64,000 bases of DNA from contig NZ_QOWC01000014.1 in NCBI RefSeq assembly GCF_003574465.1, positions 1 through 64,000 on the forward strand. Reading direction: 5' to 3'. The notes under the pieces are model-generated. The model was not told the DNA's origin, did no database searches, and saw only the letters and a program-made list of their open reading frames with translations. This document shows positions 51,135 through 59,442 of the stretch, piece by piece. Source of the DNA: Methylobacterium crusticola (GTDB lineage: Bacteria > Pseudomonadota > Alphaproteobacteria > Rhizobiales > Beijerinckiaceae). The position numbers were made by a program, and so were the translations under genes. The first letter of the stretch is position 1; each line of letters begins with the position of its first letter.

Positions 51135-53690
51135 ATGACGATCCGGATCGGCCGCGCGAGCGGCGGCGGCGGCTTCACGGTCACGCGCGATGCGACCTCG
51201 GGCCAGTACAGCGCGACCGGGCTCAAGGCCGGATCCGCGGCCGCCCTGTTCGACATCACGGCTGGCGGCGCGGCCGTCGAGACCGTCACGGTGAGCGGCG
51301 GCGGCGTTGCGACCTTCACCACCTCCCCCACCAGCGGCCACACCTACGTGGTGGACGGGGTGCAGCGGATCCCGGCCGGCGTGGCCGGCGGCGTGTCGGC
51401 GCCGGCGCCTTTCAGCTTCGGCCCGTGGATCGGCGTCAACGCGTCGGGCTTGGAGAACGGCAACCGATACGAGGCCAGCCTGGGCCTTAACAATGTCGAG
51501 GGTACGCATTTCTTCGTCCCCACGATGAATGCCATCAATCAGTGCAACAACGCTGGCGTGAAGCATTACCGGGTGCCGTTCCTGCTCGAGCGGCTCTATC
51601 GCTCGCTCGGGGCCACCAGCCTCGACGCGGGTTACTACGCCAACCTCGTCACCACGGCCGACCGCATCCACTCGGTGGGCGGGAAAATCTCGTGGGACTG
51701 CCACGCTTACGGCGAGGGCTGGTTCAACGGCGTCAAATACAACATCTCCTCGACGGGGGCCTACAACAAGACGCATCTGCTCGCGCTCTGGCGCATGTTC
51801 CTTCAAGGCCCGCTCGGCACGCATCCGGCGACGGAGGCGATCGACCTCAATAACGAGTGGCAGGCGCTCGCCAACCCGGCGGATCTGCCCGTCATTCAGC
51901 AGTACATCATCGATCAGCTTCGCGCGGACGGCAGCGAAATCCCGATCATTTACGAAGGTGATCAGTACAGCAACGGCGAGCACTTCTGGACGATCAATTC
52001 CGTGGGCTTCCCCATGGTCGATCTGAAGAACAAGGCGCGTCCTTCGGGCCATATCTATATGGATCCCGACAGCGACGGCAACGTCACCTCGCACCCCACC
52101 TGGGCGTCGTGCAAGGCCGGCGGCAGCACGGATGACACCCCGCTCAACCGCATCAAGAGCTTCGTCGATAACGCCCCGGCTGGCCTACAGCTCAACATGG
52201 GCGAGACCACCATCTATTCGGATGGTCTGGAAGCGTTTTACAGGGCGCTCAAGTATCTCATCGATCACGGTCACTCGGGTTATATCTGGAACATCGGCGA
52301 GCAGTCCGGCCCCATCGAGTCCAACCTGTTCTCCTACAACGGCGTCGAGCGGCCTCAGTGGGAGGTGATCCGCGAATTCACCGGCGTTCCGCTCCGCACG
52401 CTCACTCTGCGCGCGCCTCACGGTGCGGATGCCGGCGCCGCGGCCACCCTCAAGATCCGGGCCTCGGGCTACACCGCGACCGCGTTCCCCGTCACGCTGA
52501 GCGACGGCGGCGCCGGCGGCACGTTCTCGGTCAACCCGGTCACCGTGCCGGTCGGCTTCGGCAGCGAAGTGACCGTGACCTACACGCAGCCGGGCACCAA
52601 GGTCGTCAACCTGTCGCTGACCAACGCGGTCGGGCGCACGAACCCGGCGGCGTTCGCCTTCAGCACGGATCCCGCCAACCGCATCAACCTCCTCACGTCG
52701 GCGCCGACGACGTGGACGGATGTCAACCACGCCACCTTCGACGGGGCGACCGGGACGCTCACCGAGGACGGCAACAACGACTACCACTACCAGCGCCTGC
52801 CGGTCGTGTCGGTCGCCTCGGGCGCCGTCGAGTTGTGGATCGACTTCGCGAACACAAGCACCCGCAGGACGGGCGTCCTCGTGTTCGGCGATACGTTCGG
52901 GTTCTCGCGTTTCGGCCAGATCAATTTCGACCTGGACGCAGGCACGATCACCGCGACCAGCGGGGCCGGGCTCATCTCGTCTTCTATCGCCCCGATTGCG
53001 GGCGGTCAGAGACTCAAGATGTTCCTCGACCCGGGCCCCCTCACGGAGGTCTCTCTGGAAGTCTACTTGCAGAGCGGGAACTCCTATCAAGGCTCCGGGC
53101 AGTTCCTGCGTTACGATCCGAGCAGCGTGAAGATCTACCAGCCGGCCTCGATCGGCACGCCAGGGGTGACCTTCCCCGATCCCGCCGCGGTGTCCTCATC
53201 GATCGGGGGCACGCACAGCACGACCTACGGCTTCGAAAACCTCACGGACGTGACCGACGCCGACGGCGGGTCGTTCGCCAAGCGGTTCCCGCTCTCGGCG
53301 GATCAGAACTTCCACGGCGGCGCTTCCTCCGCGACGTTCGTGGTCAACCAGAAATACACTCACGAGATGTCGGTGCACAGCGTGAGCAACACCGGCTTTC
53401 TGATCTTGGACAGCTACGACGGCTCGGTTGACCACAGCGTGATATACGATCTCGCCAATCACACAATCGTCGCCTCGGCTGGCATTGTCACTGGCACCCC
53501 GAAGGTCACGGCTCGCGACCACGGGTTCTACAAGGTCGAGTTCGATTTCATTGCCGCGGGAAGCGGAGGCACTGGCTACGAACGCCAGTGGTACGTGGAG
53601 CCGGTGCAGCGGGCGGCGTCCGACTGGCAGGGCCCGTCCCAAAGCATCGTCCTCGACTGCTACCAGGCGCAGATCAAGCCCGCGACGTAA
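51135..53690 (+). CDS. Tailspike with GH5-like glycoside hydrolase domain
   Basis: An 851-residue protein from ATG 51135. A beta-rich N-terminal part (to about 95) precedes a TIM-barrel-like region with GVKHYRVPFLLERLYRS, ISWDCHAYG, IDLNNEW (E241, likely acid/base) and LQLNMGETT (E357, likely nucleophile). This is the arrangement of GH5 endoglucanase-like enzymes. C-terminal beta domains (from about 425) resemble Ig-like and carbohydrate-binding modules. As a virion protein it would cut host capsule or cellulose-like exopolysaccharide. Two matching terminators bracket the module, pointing to exchange as a cassette. Confidence 0.78.
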   Translation: MTIRIGRASGGGGFTVTRDATSGQYSATGLKAGSAAALFDITAGGAAVETVTVSGGGVATFTTSPTSGHTYVVDGVQRIPAGVAGGVSAPAPFSFGPWIGVNASGLENGNRYEASLGLNNVEGTHFFVPTMNAINQCNNAGVKHYRVPFLLERLYRSLGATSLDAGYYANLVTTADRIHSVGGKISWDCHAYGEGWFNGVKYNISSTGAYNKTHLLALWRMFLQGPLGTHPATEAIDLNNEWQALANPADLPVIQQYIIDQLRADGSEIPIIYEGDQYSNGEHFWTINSVGFPMVDLKNKARPSGHIYMDPDSDGNVTSHPTWASCKAGGSTDDTPLNRIKSFVDNAPAGLQLNMGETTIYSDGLEAFYRALKYLIDHGHSGYIWNIGEQSGPIESNLFSYNGVERPQWEVIREFTGVPLRTLTLRAPHGADAGAAATLKIRASGYTATAFPVTLSDGGAGGTFSVNPVTVPVGFGSEVTVTYTQPGTKVVNLSLTNAVGRTNPAAFAFSTDPANRINLLTSAPTTWTDVNHATFDGATGTLTEDGNNDYHYQRLPVVSVASGAVELWIDFANTSTRRTGVLVFGDTFGFSRFGQINFDLDAGTITATSGAGLISSSIAPIAGGQRLKMFLDPGPLTEVSLEVYLQSGNSYQGSGQFLRYDPSSVKIYQPASIGTPGVTFPDPAAVSSSIGGTHSTTYGFENLTDVTDADGGSFAKRFPLSADQNFHGGASSATFVVNQKYTHEMSVHSVSNTGFLILDSYDGSVDHSVIYDLANHTIVASAGIVTGTPKVTARDHGFYKVEFDFIAAGSGGTGYERQWYVEPVQRAASDWQGPSQSIVLDCYQAQIKPAT

Positions 53691-53751
53691 GCCGCAGCAC
53701 TCGGCGCCCCTGGCCGGCCCATCCACGGGGCGCCCTCCCTCGACCCCGCAA

Positions 53752-53775
53752 GCCGCCCCTCCGGGCGGCTTTTTT
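53752..53775 (+). terminator. Rho-independent terminator after the GH5-like module
   Basis: GCCGCCC (53752-53758), CTCC, GGGCGGC (53763-53769) and six T, followed by GTTGCCCGGAG. Stem, T tract and downstream bases repeat those at 50819-50843. Confidence 0.82.
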
Positions 53776-53794
53776 GTTGCCCGGAGATCTCCGC

Positions 53795-54010
53795 ATGACC
53801 CCGCAGCTCCTGCTCGTCGCCCTCGTCTGCGCCGTCGGCACCCCGCGCGTCGACTGCATGCGCGCGACCGCCCTCGACGTGATCGTGCAGCCGGCCGCGT
53901 CCGCGATCCCGACCGCGTGCCTCCTCGAGGGCGAGGCGCGCCTCGCGTCCGGCGCGCTCGAGCTCGCGCCCGGCACCTACCCGCTTTTTCGCTGCGAGCG
54001 CCGCCGCTGA
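53795..54010 (+). CDS. Small hypothetical exported protein near the lysis genes
   Basis: A 71-residue protein from ATG 53795. The first 14 residues (MTPQLLLVALVCAV) are hydrophobic and may be a signal or anchor; three further Cys follow (near 21, 42 and 67). Similar small proteins often lie before endolysins in methylobacterial prophages. A spanin role is possible but not supported by a lipobox. Confidence 0.55.
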   Translation: MTPQLLLVALVCAVGTPRVDCMRATALDVIVQPAASAIPTACLLEGEARLASGALELAPGTYPLFRCERRR

Positions 54011-54038
54011 TCGCTCGCCCTGTCCCGGAGTGCTGACC

Positions 54039-54770
54039 ATGATGAATCCCCCCGAGGCGGCCGCGCTCGCGCGCCTCACTGCCGCCGGCTTCAAGGGCCG
54101 GGCCGCCCGCCTCTCCGACCTCGACCTGCCGCGCCTCGGCGCGACGATCGGCGTCGGCGAGGACGAGATCCATAGCGTGATCGAGGTCGAGACCTCCGGC
54201 GGCGGTTTCGATAAGGCGGGCCGGCCCAAGGCGCTCTATGAGCCGCACCGCGCCTTCGCGCTCTCGAGCGGGCCCACGCGCGCGGCGCTGGTGCGTGCCG
54301 GCCTCGCCTATGCGAGTTGGGGCGCAGAGCCTTACCCGGACGACAGCTATCCCCGGATCCTGGCCGCCCTGGCGATCGACGCGCGCGTCGCGCTCGAGGC
54401 GACGAGCTGGGGCCTCGGGCAGATCATGGGGAGCAATCACGCCGAGGCCGGCTACGCGAGCGCCGCCGAAATGGTGGCGGCCTTCCTCGACGGCGAGGAG
54501 CCGCACCTCGCCGCCATGGTGAGTTTCATCAAGGCGACCCATCTCGACGACGAATTGCGCGCCCACAACTGGGCTGCATTTGCCCGCGGCTACAATGGCG
54601 CGCAGTATTCCAAGAATAAATACGACGTGAAGCTGAAGGCGGCTTTTGCCAAGTGGCAGAAGATCCCCGACACGCCGTATCCGCCCGCGCCGGCCGCGCC
54701 GTCGGCCGCCCCGGCCGTGGCCGCGGTCCCGGGCCGCTGCCCGACCTGCGGCAAGGCGCTCGCCGCCTGA
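54039..54770 (+). CDS. Endolysin, N-acetylmuramidase (DUF3380-like)
   Basis: A 243-residue cell-wall hydrolase. The catalytic Glu lies in SVIEVETSGGGF (about 47-56), and FEPHRAF-like YEPHRAFAL, SWGLGQIMGSNHAEAGY and FARGYNGAQYSKNKYD are hallmarks of the DUF3380 muramidases. The Pro/Ala-rich tail ends in CPTCGKALAA, a half zinc ribbon. ATG 54039 is chosen because GGAG lies nine bases upstream; GTG 54030 is an alternative. No signal peptide is present, so a holin should release it. Confidence 0.9.
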   Translation: MMNPPEAAALARLTAAGFKGRAARLSDLDLPRLGATIGVGEDEIHSVIEVETSGGGFDKAGRPKALYEPHRAFALSSGPTRAALVRAGLAYASWGAEPYPDDSYPRILAALAIDARVALEATSWGLGQIMGSNHAEAGYASAAEMVAAFLDGEEPHLAAMVSFIKATHLDDELRAHNWAAFARGYNGAQYSKNKYDVKLKAAFAKWQKIPDTPYPPAPAAPSAAPAVAAVPGRCPTCGKALAA

Positions 54771-54828
54771 CGGCGCTGCACCTCCGCACCTCCCCGCCTC
54801 TCCACCTCAACGCCTCTCGAGGTCTGAT

Positions 54829-55401
54829 ATGCGCAAGCTCCTGCTCGCGGTCGCCGCCGTCGCGGTCGCCGCCGTCTCGCTCGTCCTGCCGTTCGCCGCC
54901 TTCGCGGCCGTTATCTCGCCGGCCGACATCTCGACCGACCTCTGCTGCACGTCCGTGGCGGCCCTGGCCGCCCCGACGGCCGTCGCCCTGCCGTGGGGCG
55001 ACTGGATCGCGCTCGCAGGCCGCGAGCTCCTGCCGGCGGTCTCGACCGTCCTCGTCGCCGTCGTGACCTGGGCGGTGCACCGCTACGTGCCCCTCCTCGG
55101 CGCCTTCGTCTCTCAGGCCCTCGTCGAGCGCCTGGTCGGCAACGCCCTGGCTTACGCCCTCAACGACCTCGAGGGCGCCGCCAAGGGCAAGGTGCTGAGC
55201 GTGCCGCTCGGCTCGGCCGTGGTCGCCAGCGCCGCCCAGCGCGCCGTCGACGCCGGCCTGCCGTGGCTGGTCAAGCAGGCCGGCGGCCCGGCCGGCATCG
55301 CCGAGAAAGCGTTCCGGAGCCTGCACCTCGAGGAGAACGCGACGGCGGCCGCCGTGCTCGGCCCGGCGCTCGCGCAGCTCAAGGCCGGCGCCAACGCCTG
55401 A
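54829..55401 (+). CDS. Membrane protein, holin candidate
   Basis: A 190-residue protein from ATG 54829. There is a hydrophobic N-terminus (MRKLLLAVAAVAVAAVSLVL) and a second membrane segment near 68-88 (LPAVSTVLVAVVTWAVHRY), followed by a soluble helical tail. Its position directly after the endolysin suggests a lysis role. The length is greater than for most holins, so the call is tentative. Confidence 0.55.
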   Translation: MRKLLLAVAAVAVAAVSLVLPFAAFAAVISPADISTDLCCTSVAALAAPTAVALPWGDWIALAGRELLPAVSTVLVAVVTWAVHRYVPLLGAFVSQALVERLVGNALAYALNDLEGAAKGKVLSVPLGSAVVASAAQRAVDAGLPWLVKQAGGPAGIAEKAFRSLHLEENATAAAVLGPALAQLKAGANA

Positions 55402-55453
55402 CCCCGACCGGGCCGCCAGCCGGTGGCCCGGCCCTCCCGCCGCAGGTGATGAC

Positions 55454-55819
55454 ATGGGCGACGCCCTCCCTGTTCAGCTGCCCGCGCCGGCCTCGCCCGA
55501 CCCGGTGCAACTCGCCGCAATCGCCATGGCGGCGCAGCGGATCGTCGCCGAGGAGATGGGCAAGACCGCCGGCCCGTTCGTCACGCGATCCGAGGCCGAG
55601 GCGATCGCCCGCAAGGTGGTGATCGCGGCGTTTCACGAATTCGACGTCGACCTCGACCGCCCCGAGAGCGTACGGGCGTTCAACGCGACCCTGCAGCACG
55701 CCGAGCGCTCCCGTACTTGGTGGGATCGTGCGGCCAACACGATCTGGTCGGGCATCTGGACGGCGATCGCCGCCGGCATGGTGGCGGCCTTCGTCAAATT
55801 CGCCGGGGTCAGCAAATGA
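55454..55819 (+). CDS. Small membrane-anchored phage protein, possible holin
   Basis: A 121-residue protein with a soluble helical N-terminal part and one membrane segment at the C-terminus (IWSGIWTAIAAGMVAAFVKFAGV, about 97-119). The WWDRAANTIWSGIWTAI sequence is characteristic of small phage tail-anchored proteins. It overlaps the next gene by ATGA. It could be a pinholin or antiholin. Confidence 0.6.
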   Translation: MGDALPVQLPAPASPDPVQLAAIAMAAQRIVAEEMGKTAGPFVTRSEAEAIARKVVIAAFHEFDVDLDRPESVRAFNATLQHAERSRTWWDRAANTIWSGIWTAIAAGMVAAFVKFAGVSK

Positions 55820-56295
55820 CCCCGGCGCTCTGGCTCCTGCGCGCCGGGGTCCTGGCGGCCCTGGCGGCGCTCGTCTGGCAGCTCGCACTCTGGTGCGGGC
55901 CCGACCTCGAGCTGCGGCTCGCTCCCGTGCTCGCCGACCAGGCGATCACCGACGTGTTGCGCGACGAGGAGACCCGCGAGGCGTGCTTCGTCTGGCGGTT
56001 TTCCAAGCTGCGCGCCGCCCGCACCCTCGACGCTAACTGGACCCTGCGCGCCGAGGGGCGGATCTATCCCTACCAGGCCGTGCGCCAGGACCTCGACAGT
56101 CTCGGCGACCGCTCGCCCGGCGCGCTCATCGACCGCCCGCCCGGGCCCGGCCAGTGGACGCGCAAGTGCATCGACACCCCGCCGGCCCTCGTCGGCCGGC
56201 CCTTCGTCATCACCGGCTTCGTCGAATACGCCACCGCCGCAACCGGCGCCTGGTGGAGCCTCCGGCAGCCGACCGCAAGCGCGCGGGTGCCCTGA
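55816..56295 (+). CDS. Membrane-anchored protein, lysis module
   Basis: A 159-residue protein with an N-terminal membrane helix (LWLLRAGVLAALAALVWQLALW) and a periplasmic-looking remainder with three Cys. The anchor and the lysis-gene neighbourhood allow a spanin-like role, but the typical coiled coil is missing. The start ATG 55816 and the stop both overlap neighbouring genes, so four genes here are coupled. Confidence 0.55.
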   Translation: MTPALWLLRAGVLAALAALVWQLALWCGPDLELRLAPVLADQAITDVLRDEETREACFVWRFSKLRAARTLDANWTLRAEGRIYPYQAVRQDLDSLGDRSPGALIDRPPGPGQWTRKCIDTPPALVGRPFVITGFVEYATAATGAWWSLRQPTASARVP

Positions 56296-56519
56296 TGACC
56301 GCGATCGACCGCGCCGCCGAGGCGCTCCTCTCCGCCGCCCTCGAGGCGGCCGCCGGCGACGTCATGGTCGCCCTCGCCCAGCTCTGCGCGCCGCTCTCGG
56401 TCGGCGATGTCGAGGGCGAGACCTATCAGGCGGCCCTCGAGCGCATGATCTCCCGCCATTTCCGGTCGACCCGCCTCGCGATCTGCGGGGTCGGGAGTCC
56501 GCGCGACGAGGGGGCCTGA
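56295..56519 (+). CDS. Small hypothetical phage protein
   Basis: A 74-residue helical protein (AEALLSAALEAAAGDVMVALAQLC, then GETYQAALERMISRHFRSTRLAIC). It is joined by overlapping stop and start codons to the genes on both sides. No family recognised. Confidence 0.55.
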   Translation: MTAIDRAAEALLSAALEAAAGDVMVALAQLCAPLSVGDVEGETYQAALERMISRHFRSTRLAICGVGSPRDEGA

Positions 56520-57859
56520 TGCCTCTCAAGACCACCCCCGACCAGGCCGCGCGCGAGATCGCCGCGATCGAGGCGGCCCTGCGCGCCGGCCACCCCGGCC
56601 AGCGCCTGCCGGGCGGGCCCCGCAAGGGCGCGCACGTCGCCGCCGCTGAGGTCCTCGGCGTCGACGCTTCGAGCCTGCGCGCCCGCGTCGGCTGGCCCGG
56701 CCAAACCGGCCGCCACGCCCGCGACCATGGCTTGTCCGTCGACTGGTCGCTCGACCACGTCACGCACGCGGCCGCCGCGCGCGGCGAGCTCGGCACGGAT
56801 CCGGTGCTGCCGGGCTACGCAATCAAGCGCGTCTCAACGCAGCGCGACGGGGAGGGCGCCACCGAGCGCGAATGGGTGACGCAGGCCAAGGCGCCCGGCA
56901 AGGCCGCGCCCCTCCCGCCGGGCCACGTGGTCAAGGGGGTGAGCCGGCTCCTCGACGGCGAGGGCCGCACGCTCGCCGAGTGGGTCAAGACGCGCGAGGG
57001 CATGAGCCCGGCCGACATGGTCGCGGCGATCCGGGAGGCCTTCACGGGGTTTTCCGAGCGCGCCGAGCCCGCACCGGGCCCGGCCGCCGTCGAGGCCGAT
57101 CTCGCCAACGTCCTGGTATGTCCTGACTTTCACCTCGGTTTGCTGACCTGGAAGGACGAGGTTGGCGCGAACTGGGATCTCAAGATCGCGCAGACCACGA
57201 TCGACGCCGCCGTCGCGCGCCTCGTCGACGCCGTCCCGGCCGCCGGCCAAGCGGTGGTGCTGGGCCTCGGCGACCTCCTGCACTCGGACGGCTACGATCC
57301 GCTGACGGCGCGCTCGAAGAACGTGCTCGACGTCGACGGGCGCTATCCGAAGATCCTCAAGGCGGCGACGCGCCTGATGATCGGGATCGTCTCGCGGGCG
57401 CTCGCCCGTCATGAGCGCGTGCTCGTGCGCATCCTGCCGGGCAACCACGACGCGGAGTCGGCGATCGCGGTCTCGCTCGCCCTCGCCCTGTACTACGAGG
57501 GCGACCCGCGCGTGACCGTCGACGACGACCCGGGTTATTTCTGGTGGTGGTCGCATGGCGCGACGCTGCTCGGCGCCACCCACGGCGACGCCGCCAAGAT
57601 GGCGGATCTGCCGCTGATCATGGCGACCCGCAACCCCGAGGCCTGGGGCCGCTCGAAGTACCGGCAGATCTTTACTGGCCACGTCCATACGAAGACGGCC
57701 GTCGAGGTCTCGGGCGTGACTGTCGAGAGCTTCCAGACCCCAATCCCCGCCGATGCCTGGCATCACAAGCAGGGTTACGGGGCGACGCGGTCGCTCACCG
57801 CGATCACCCTCGACAAGGCCCGTGGCGAGGTCGCCCGGACCAAGGTTAACGTGCTGTAG
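56519..57859 (+). CDS. Phage metallophosphoesterase with duplicated N-terminal motif
   Basis: A 446-residue protein. The calcineurin-like phosphoesterase core is complete: PDFHLG (D203, H205), GLGDLL (about 249-254), LPGNHD (about 306-311), ATHGD and GHVHTK. It should cut phosphodiester or phosphomonoester bonds with two metal ions. The first 60 residues resemble a helix-turn-helix (VAAAEVLGVDASSLRARV). Between 98 and 160 two similar units, PGYAIKRVSTQRDGEGATE and PGHVVKGVSRLLDGEGRT, are repeated. It may process DNA ends or degrade host nucleic acid. It overlaps the preceding gene. Confidence 0.85.
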   Translation: MPLKTTPDQAAREIAAIEAALRAGHPGQRLPGGPRKGAHVAAAEVLGVDASSLRARVGWPGQTGRHARDHGLSVDWSLDHVTHAAAARGELGTDPVLPGYAIKRVSTQRDGEGATEREWVTQAKAPGKAAPLPPGHVVKGVSRLLDGEGRTLAEWVKTREGMSPADMVAAIREAFTGFSERAEPAPGPAAVEADLANVLVCPDFHLGLLTWKDEVGANWDLKIAQTTIDAAVARLVDAVPAAGQAVVLGLGDLLHSDGYDPLTARSKNVLDVDGRYPKILKAATRLMIGIVSRALARHERVLVRILPGNHDAESAIAVSLALALYYEGDPRVTVDDDPGYFWWWSHGATLLGATHGDAAKMADLPLIMATRNPEAWGRSKYRQIFTGHVHTKTAVEVSGVTVESFQTPIPADAWHHKQGYGATRSLTAITLDKARGEVARTKVNVL

Positions 57860-57868
57860 GCGACTCCG

Positions 57869-58426
57869 ATGCTCACCCTCCCTCCCGTCGTAGCACTCAG
57901 CGGCGCCGCCGGCGCCGGCAAGTCGACCGCGGCCGAGATTCTGATCGGTCGCCACGGCTACACTCGCGTAAAGATGGCCGGGCCTTTGAAGGCCATGCTG
58001 CGCGCGATCGGTCTTGGCGATGCTGAGATCGAGGGCGACCGCAAGGAAGTGCCCTGCAAACTTCTGATGGGCGCAACCCCGCGCTACGCCATGATCGAGC
58101 TCGGCTGCGCCTGGGGCCGCGAGCGCATCCACCCCGACCTCTGGACCCACCTCTGGGCACACCAGGCGTGCGCCGTGCGCGAGGCCGGCGGCCGCGTGGT
58201 CTGCGACGACTGTCGGTTTCTAAACGAGGCCGCGGCCGTGCGCGAGCTCGGGGGCATCGTGCTGCGCCTGCGCCGCCCGGCCGTCGAGGGCAAGATCACT
58301 CACGCGAGCGAGGCGCACGCCTTCACTCCCGACCTGCATGTGTGGAACGAGGAGAACTGCCCGAGCGCACTCGCGGCGGAGCTCGAGGGCGCGCTTCGGC
58401 TCCTAGTGACGAAGAGGCCAGCGTAG
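57869..58426 (+). CDS. Deoxynucleoside monophosphate kinase-like protein
   Basis: A 185-residue P-loop kinase. Walker A GAAGAGKS is at 12-19. YTRVKMAGPLKAMLRAIG and PRYAMIELGCAWGRERIHPDLW match phage dNMP kinases of the T4 gp1 type, and VCDDCRFLNEAAAVRELGG matches the motif that follows. It would make dNDPs for phage DNA synthesis. It is the last recognisable phage gene, ten bases after the phosphoesterase. Confidence 0.85.
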   Translation: MLTLPPVVALSGAAGAGKSTAAEILIGRHGYTRVKMAGPLKAMLRAIGLGDAEIEGDRKEVPCKLLMGATPRYAMIELGCAWGRERIHPDLWTHLWAHQACAVREAGGRVVCDDCRFLNEAAAVRELGGIVLRLRRPAVEGKITHASEAHAFTPDLHVWNEENCPSALAAELEGALRLLVTKRPA

Positions 58427-59028
58427 CACCGCCGGATACAAGACAACACAACAGTCCTTCGCTGTGCCCACAGGGGCGGGCCTCTTTTGCGTTCGAAGGG
58501 ACGTGCACAGTTGGTAGTGATTAACGCCAATGGATGCGCGCAAACAGGAAGCTCAAGACCATGATCACGCAGTCGGCTTCACAATCCGGCCATGTGTGTC
58601 GTCACATGCAGGGGAGGCCCTGAGCTCTCCAAATTGGAATAAACAAGCGCCCAAGATCGGCTCACCGCCTTGCCCTCGTTCTCACGTACTGCGCCGGCCA
58701 CTGGCACTGGTAAGCACACAGACTTCTGCAGTAGTTCAGAAAGCCCGCTATTAGCCTGCAATAAATTACAATTGCATCCTCGCCGCGGGTAAAAACCGTT
58801 GTGCTAATCGGGCTTTTACACCGCCCGGTTTAGTCGAGTTGTTGAGTTGGGCAGCCCGGATCAAGCGACATCATTCAGCTCCCACTCCGTGAGCCGGTTG
58901 AACGCAGGAAGGTCGCCGAGCACCCGTAATCTTTCGCACAACGATTCCAGCTGCCTTCGGCGCAAAAGGATTCACGACGTGCGTATAGCTTGGTAGAGGT
59001 GCTCACGGCGAGGACGAACGGATGATCC
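58427..59028. other. Gene-poor junction between prophage and right island
   Basis: About 600 bases with no convincing gene. Short frames exist but lack a ribosome-binding site and family features. The first 100 bases after the kinase have a weak GC-rich hairpin followed by TCTTTT, perhaps a terminator. GC is lower than in the prophage from about 58600 on. attR should lie here. A possible decayed gene end is listed separately, and the Vsr promoter is probably in the last 100 bases. Confidence 0.5.
58861..58977 (-). pseudogene. Possible decayed gene fragment
   Basis: One minus-strand frame, closed by stops on both sides, reads like a natural C-terminus: RRRQLESLCERLRVLGDL, then PAFNRLTEWELNDVA. 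A neighbouring frame upstream (HPFVLAVSTSTKLYARRE) could be its continuation after a frameshift. I cannot name the family. Confidence 0.25.
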
Positions 59029-59442
59029 ATGGACACTGTTGATAGAGAGACGCGGTCCCGGATGATGAGCAGCATCCGTGGCAAGGACACGAAGCCGGAA
59101 CTTGTGGTCCGGCGGCTTGCACACAGCTTGGGCTACCGTTTCCGTCTGCACCGGCGGGATCTCGCAGGAAGTCCTGACCTTGTGTTCCCTCGTCGACAGA
59201 AAGTAATTTTCGTCCACGGTTGCTATTGGCATCGCCACCCAGGGTGCCGATATGCGTATTCGCCAAAATCGAACACTGACTTCTGGAACGAAAAATTCGC
59301 GGCGAATGTGGCGCGCGACAAAGCAGCGGTTTCGCGACTGCAGGCTGAAGGCTGGGATTCACTGGTCATCTGGGAGTGCGAAACGGCTGATGCCGAGAAG
59401 CTGACGGCCCGACTTCAGACTCATCTTGGAGTACCACAATGA
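59029..59442 (+). CDS. vsr: Very short patch repair endonuclease (Vsr)
   Basis: A 137-residue Vsr-type nuclease that nicks beside T:G mismatches created by deamination of 5-methylcytosine. Family landmarks are SRMMSSIRGKDTKPELVVRRLAH, GSPDLVFP (catalytic Asp about 50) and FVHGCYWHRHPGC (His and Cys metal/zinc site), then the W of NTDFWNEK. Its stop overlaps the ATG of the cytosine methylase (ATGA), the usual pairing that repairs the mutagenic side effect of that enzyme. Confidence 0.95.
   Translation: MDTVDRETRSRMMSSIRGKDTKPELVVRRLAHSLGYRFRLHRRDLAGSPDLVFPRRQKVIFVHGCYWHRHPGCRYAYSPKSNTDFWNEKFAANVARDKAAVSRLQAEGWDSLVIWECETADAEKLTARLQTHLGVPQ

Larger units (their letters stand above)
8413..58426. 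mobile_element. Contractile-tailed, Mu-like-tail prophage with tyrosine integrase
   Basis: A continuous set of phage genes runs from the integrase to a deoxynucleotide kinase. It combines a lambda-like packaging and portal module (GpA terminase, gpW, portal) with a Mu-like tail (sheath, tube, gp41/42-type chaperones, gpN, gpP, gp45 to gp48). It integrates by tyrosine recombinase rather than by Mu transposition; no MuA or MuB is present. All head, tail and lysis functions appear represented, and the only split gene seen is the gpN-like one, so it may be inducible. The limits given are those of the outermost phage genes; attachment repeats were not identified. Confidence 0.9.

Noticed and set aside
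58530-58754. A 74-codon frame in the right junction.
   Set aside because: No ribosome-binding site, no recognisable domain and unremarkable composition; treated as chance.
8421-58960. The 10-base word AGCTGCCTTC occurs near the integrase end (8421-8430) and in the right junction, as a possible att core.
   Set aside because: It is too short to exceed chance in 50 kb and lies inside the integrase coding sequence. No longer shared word was found by eye; an alignment of both junctions is needed.
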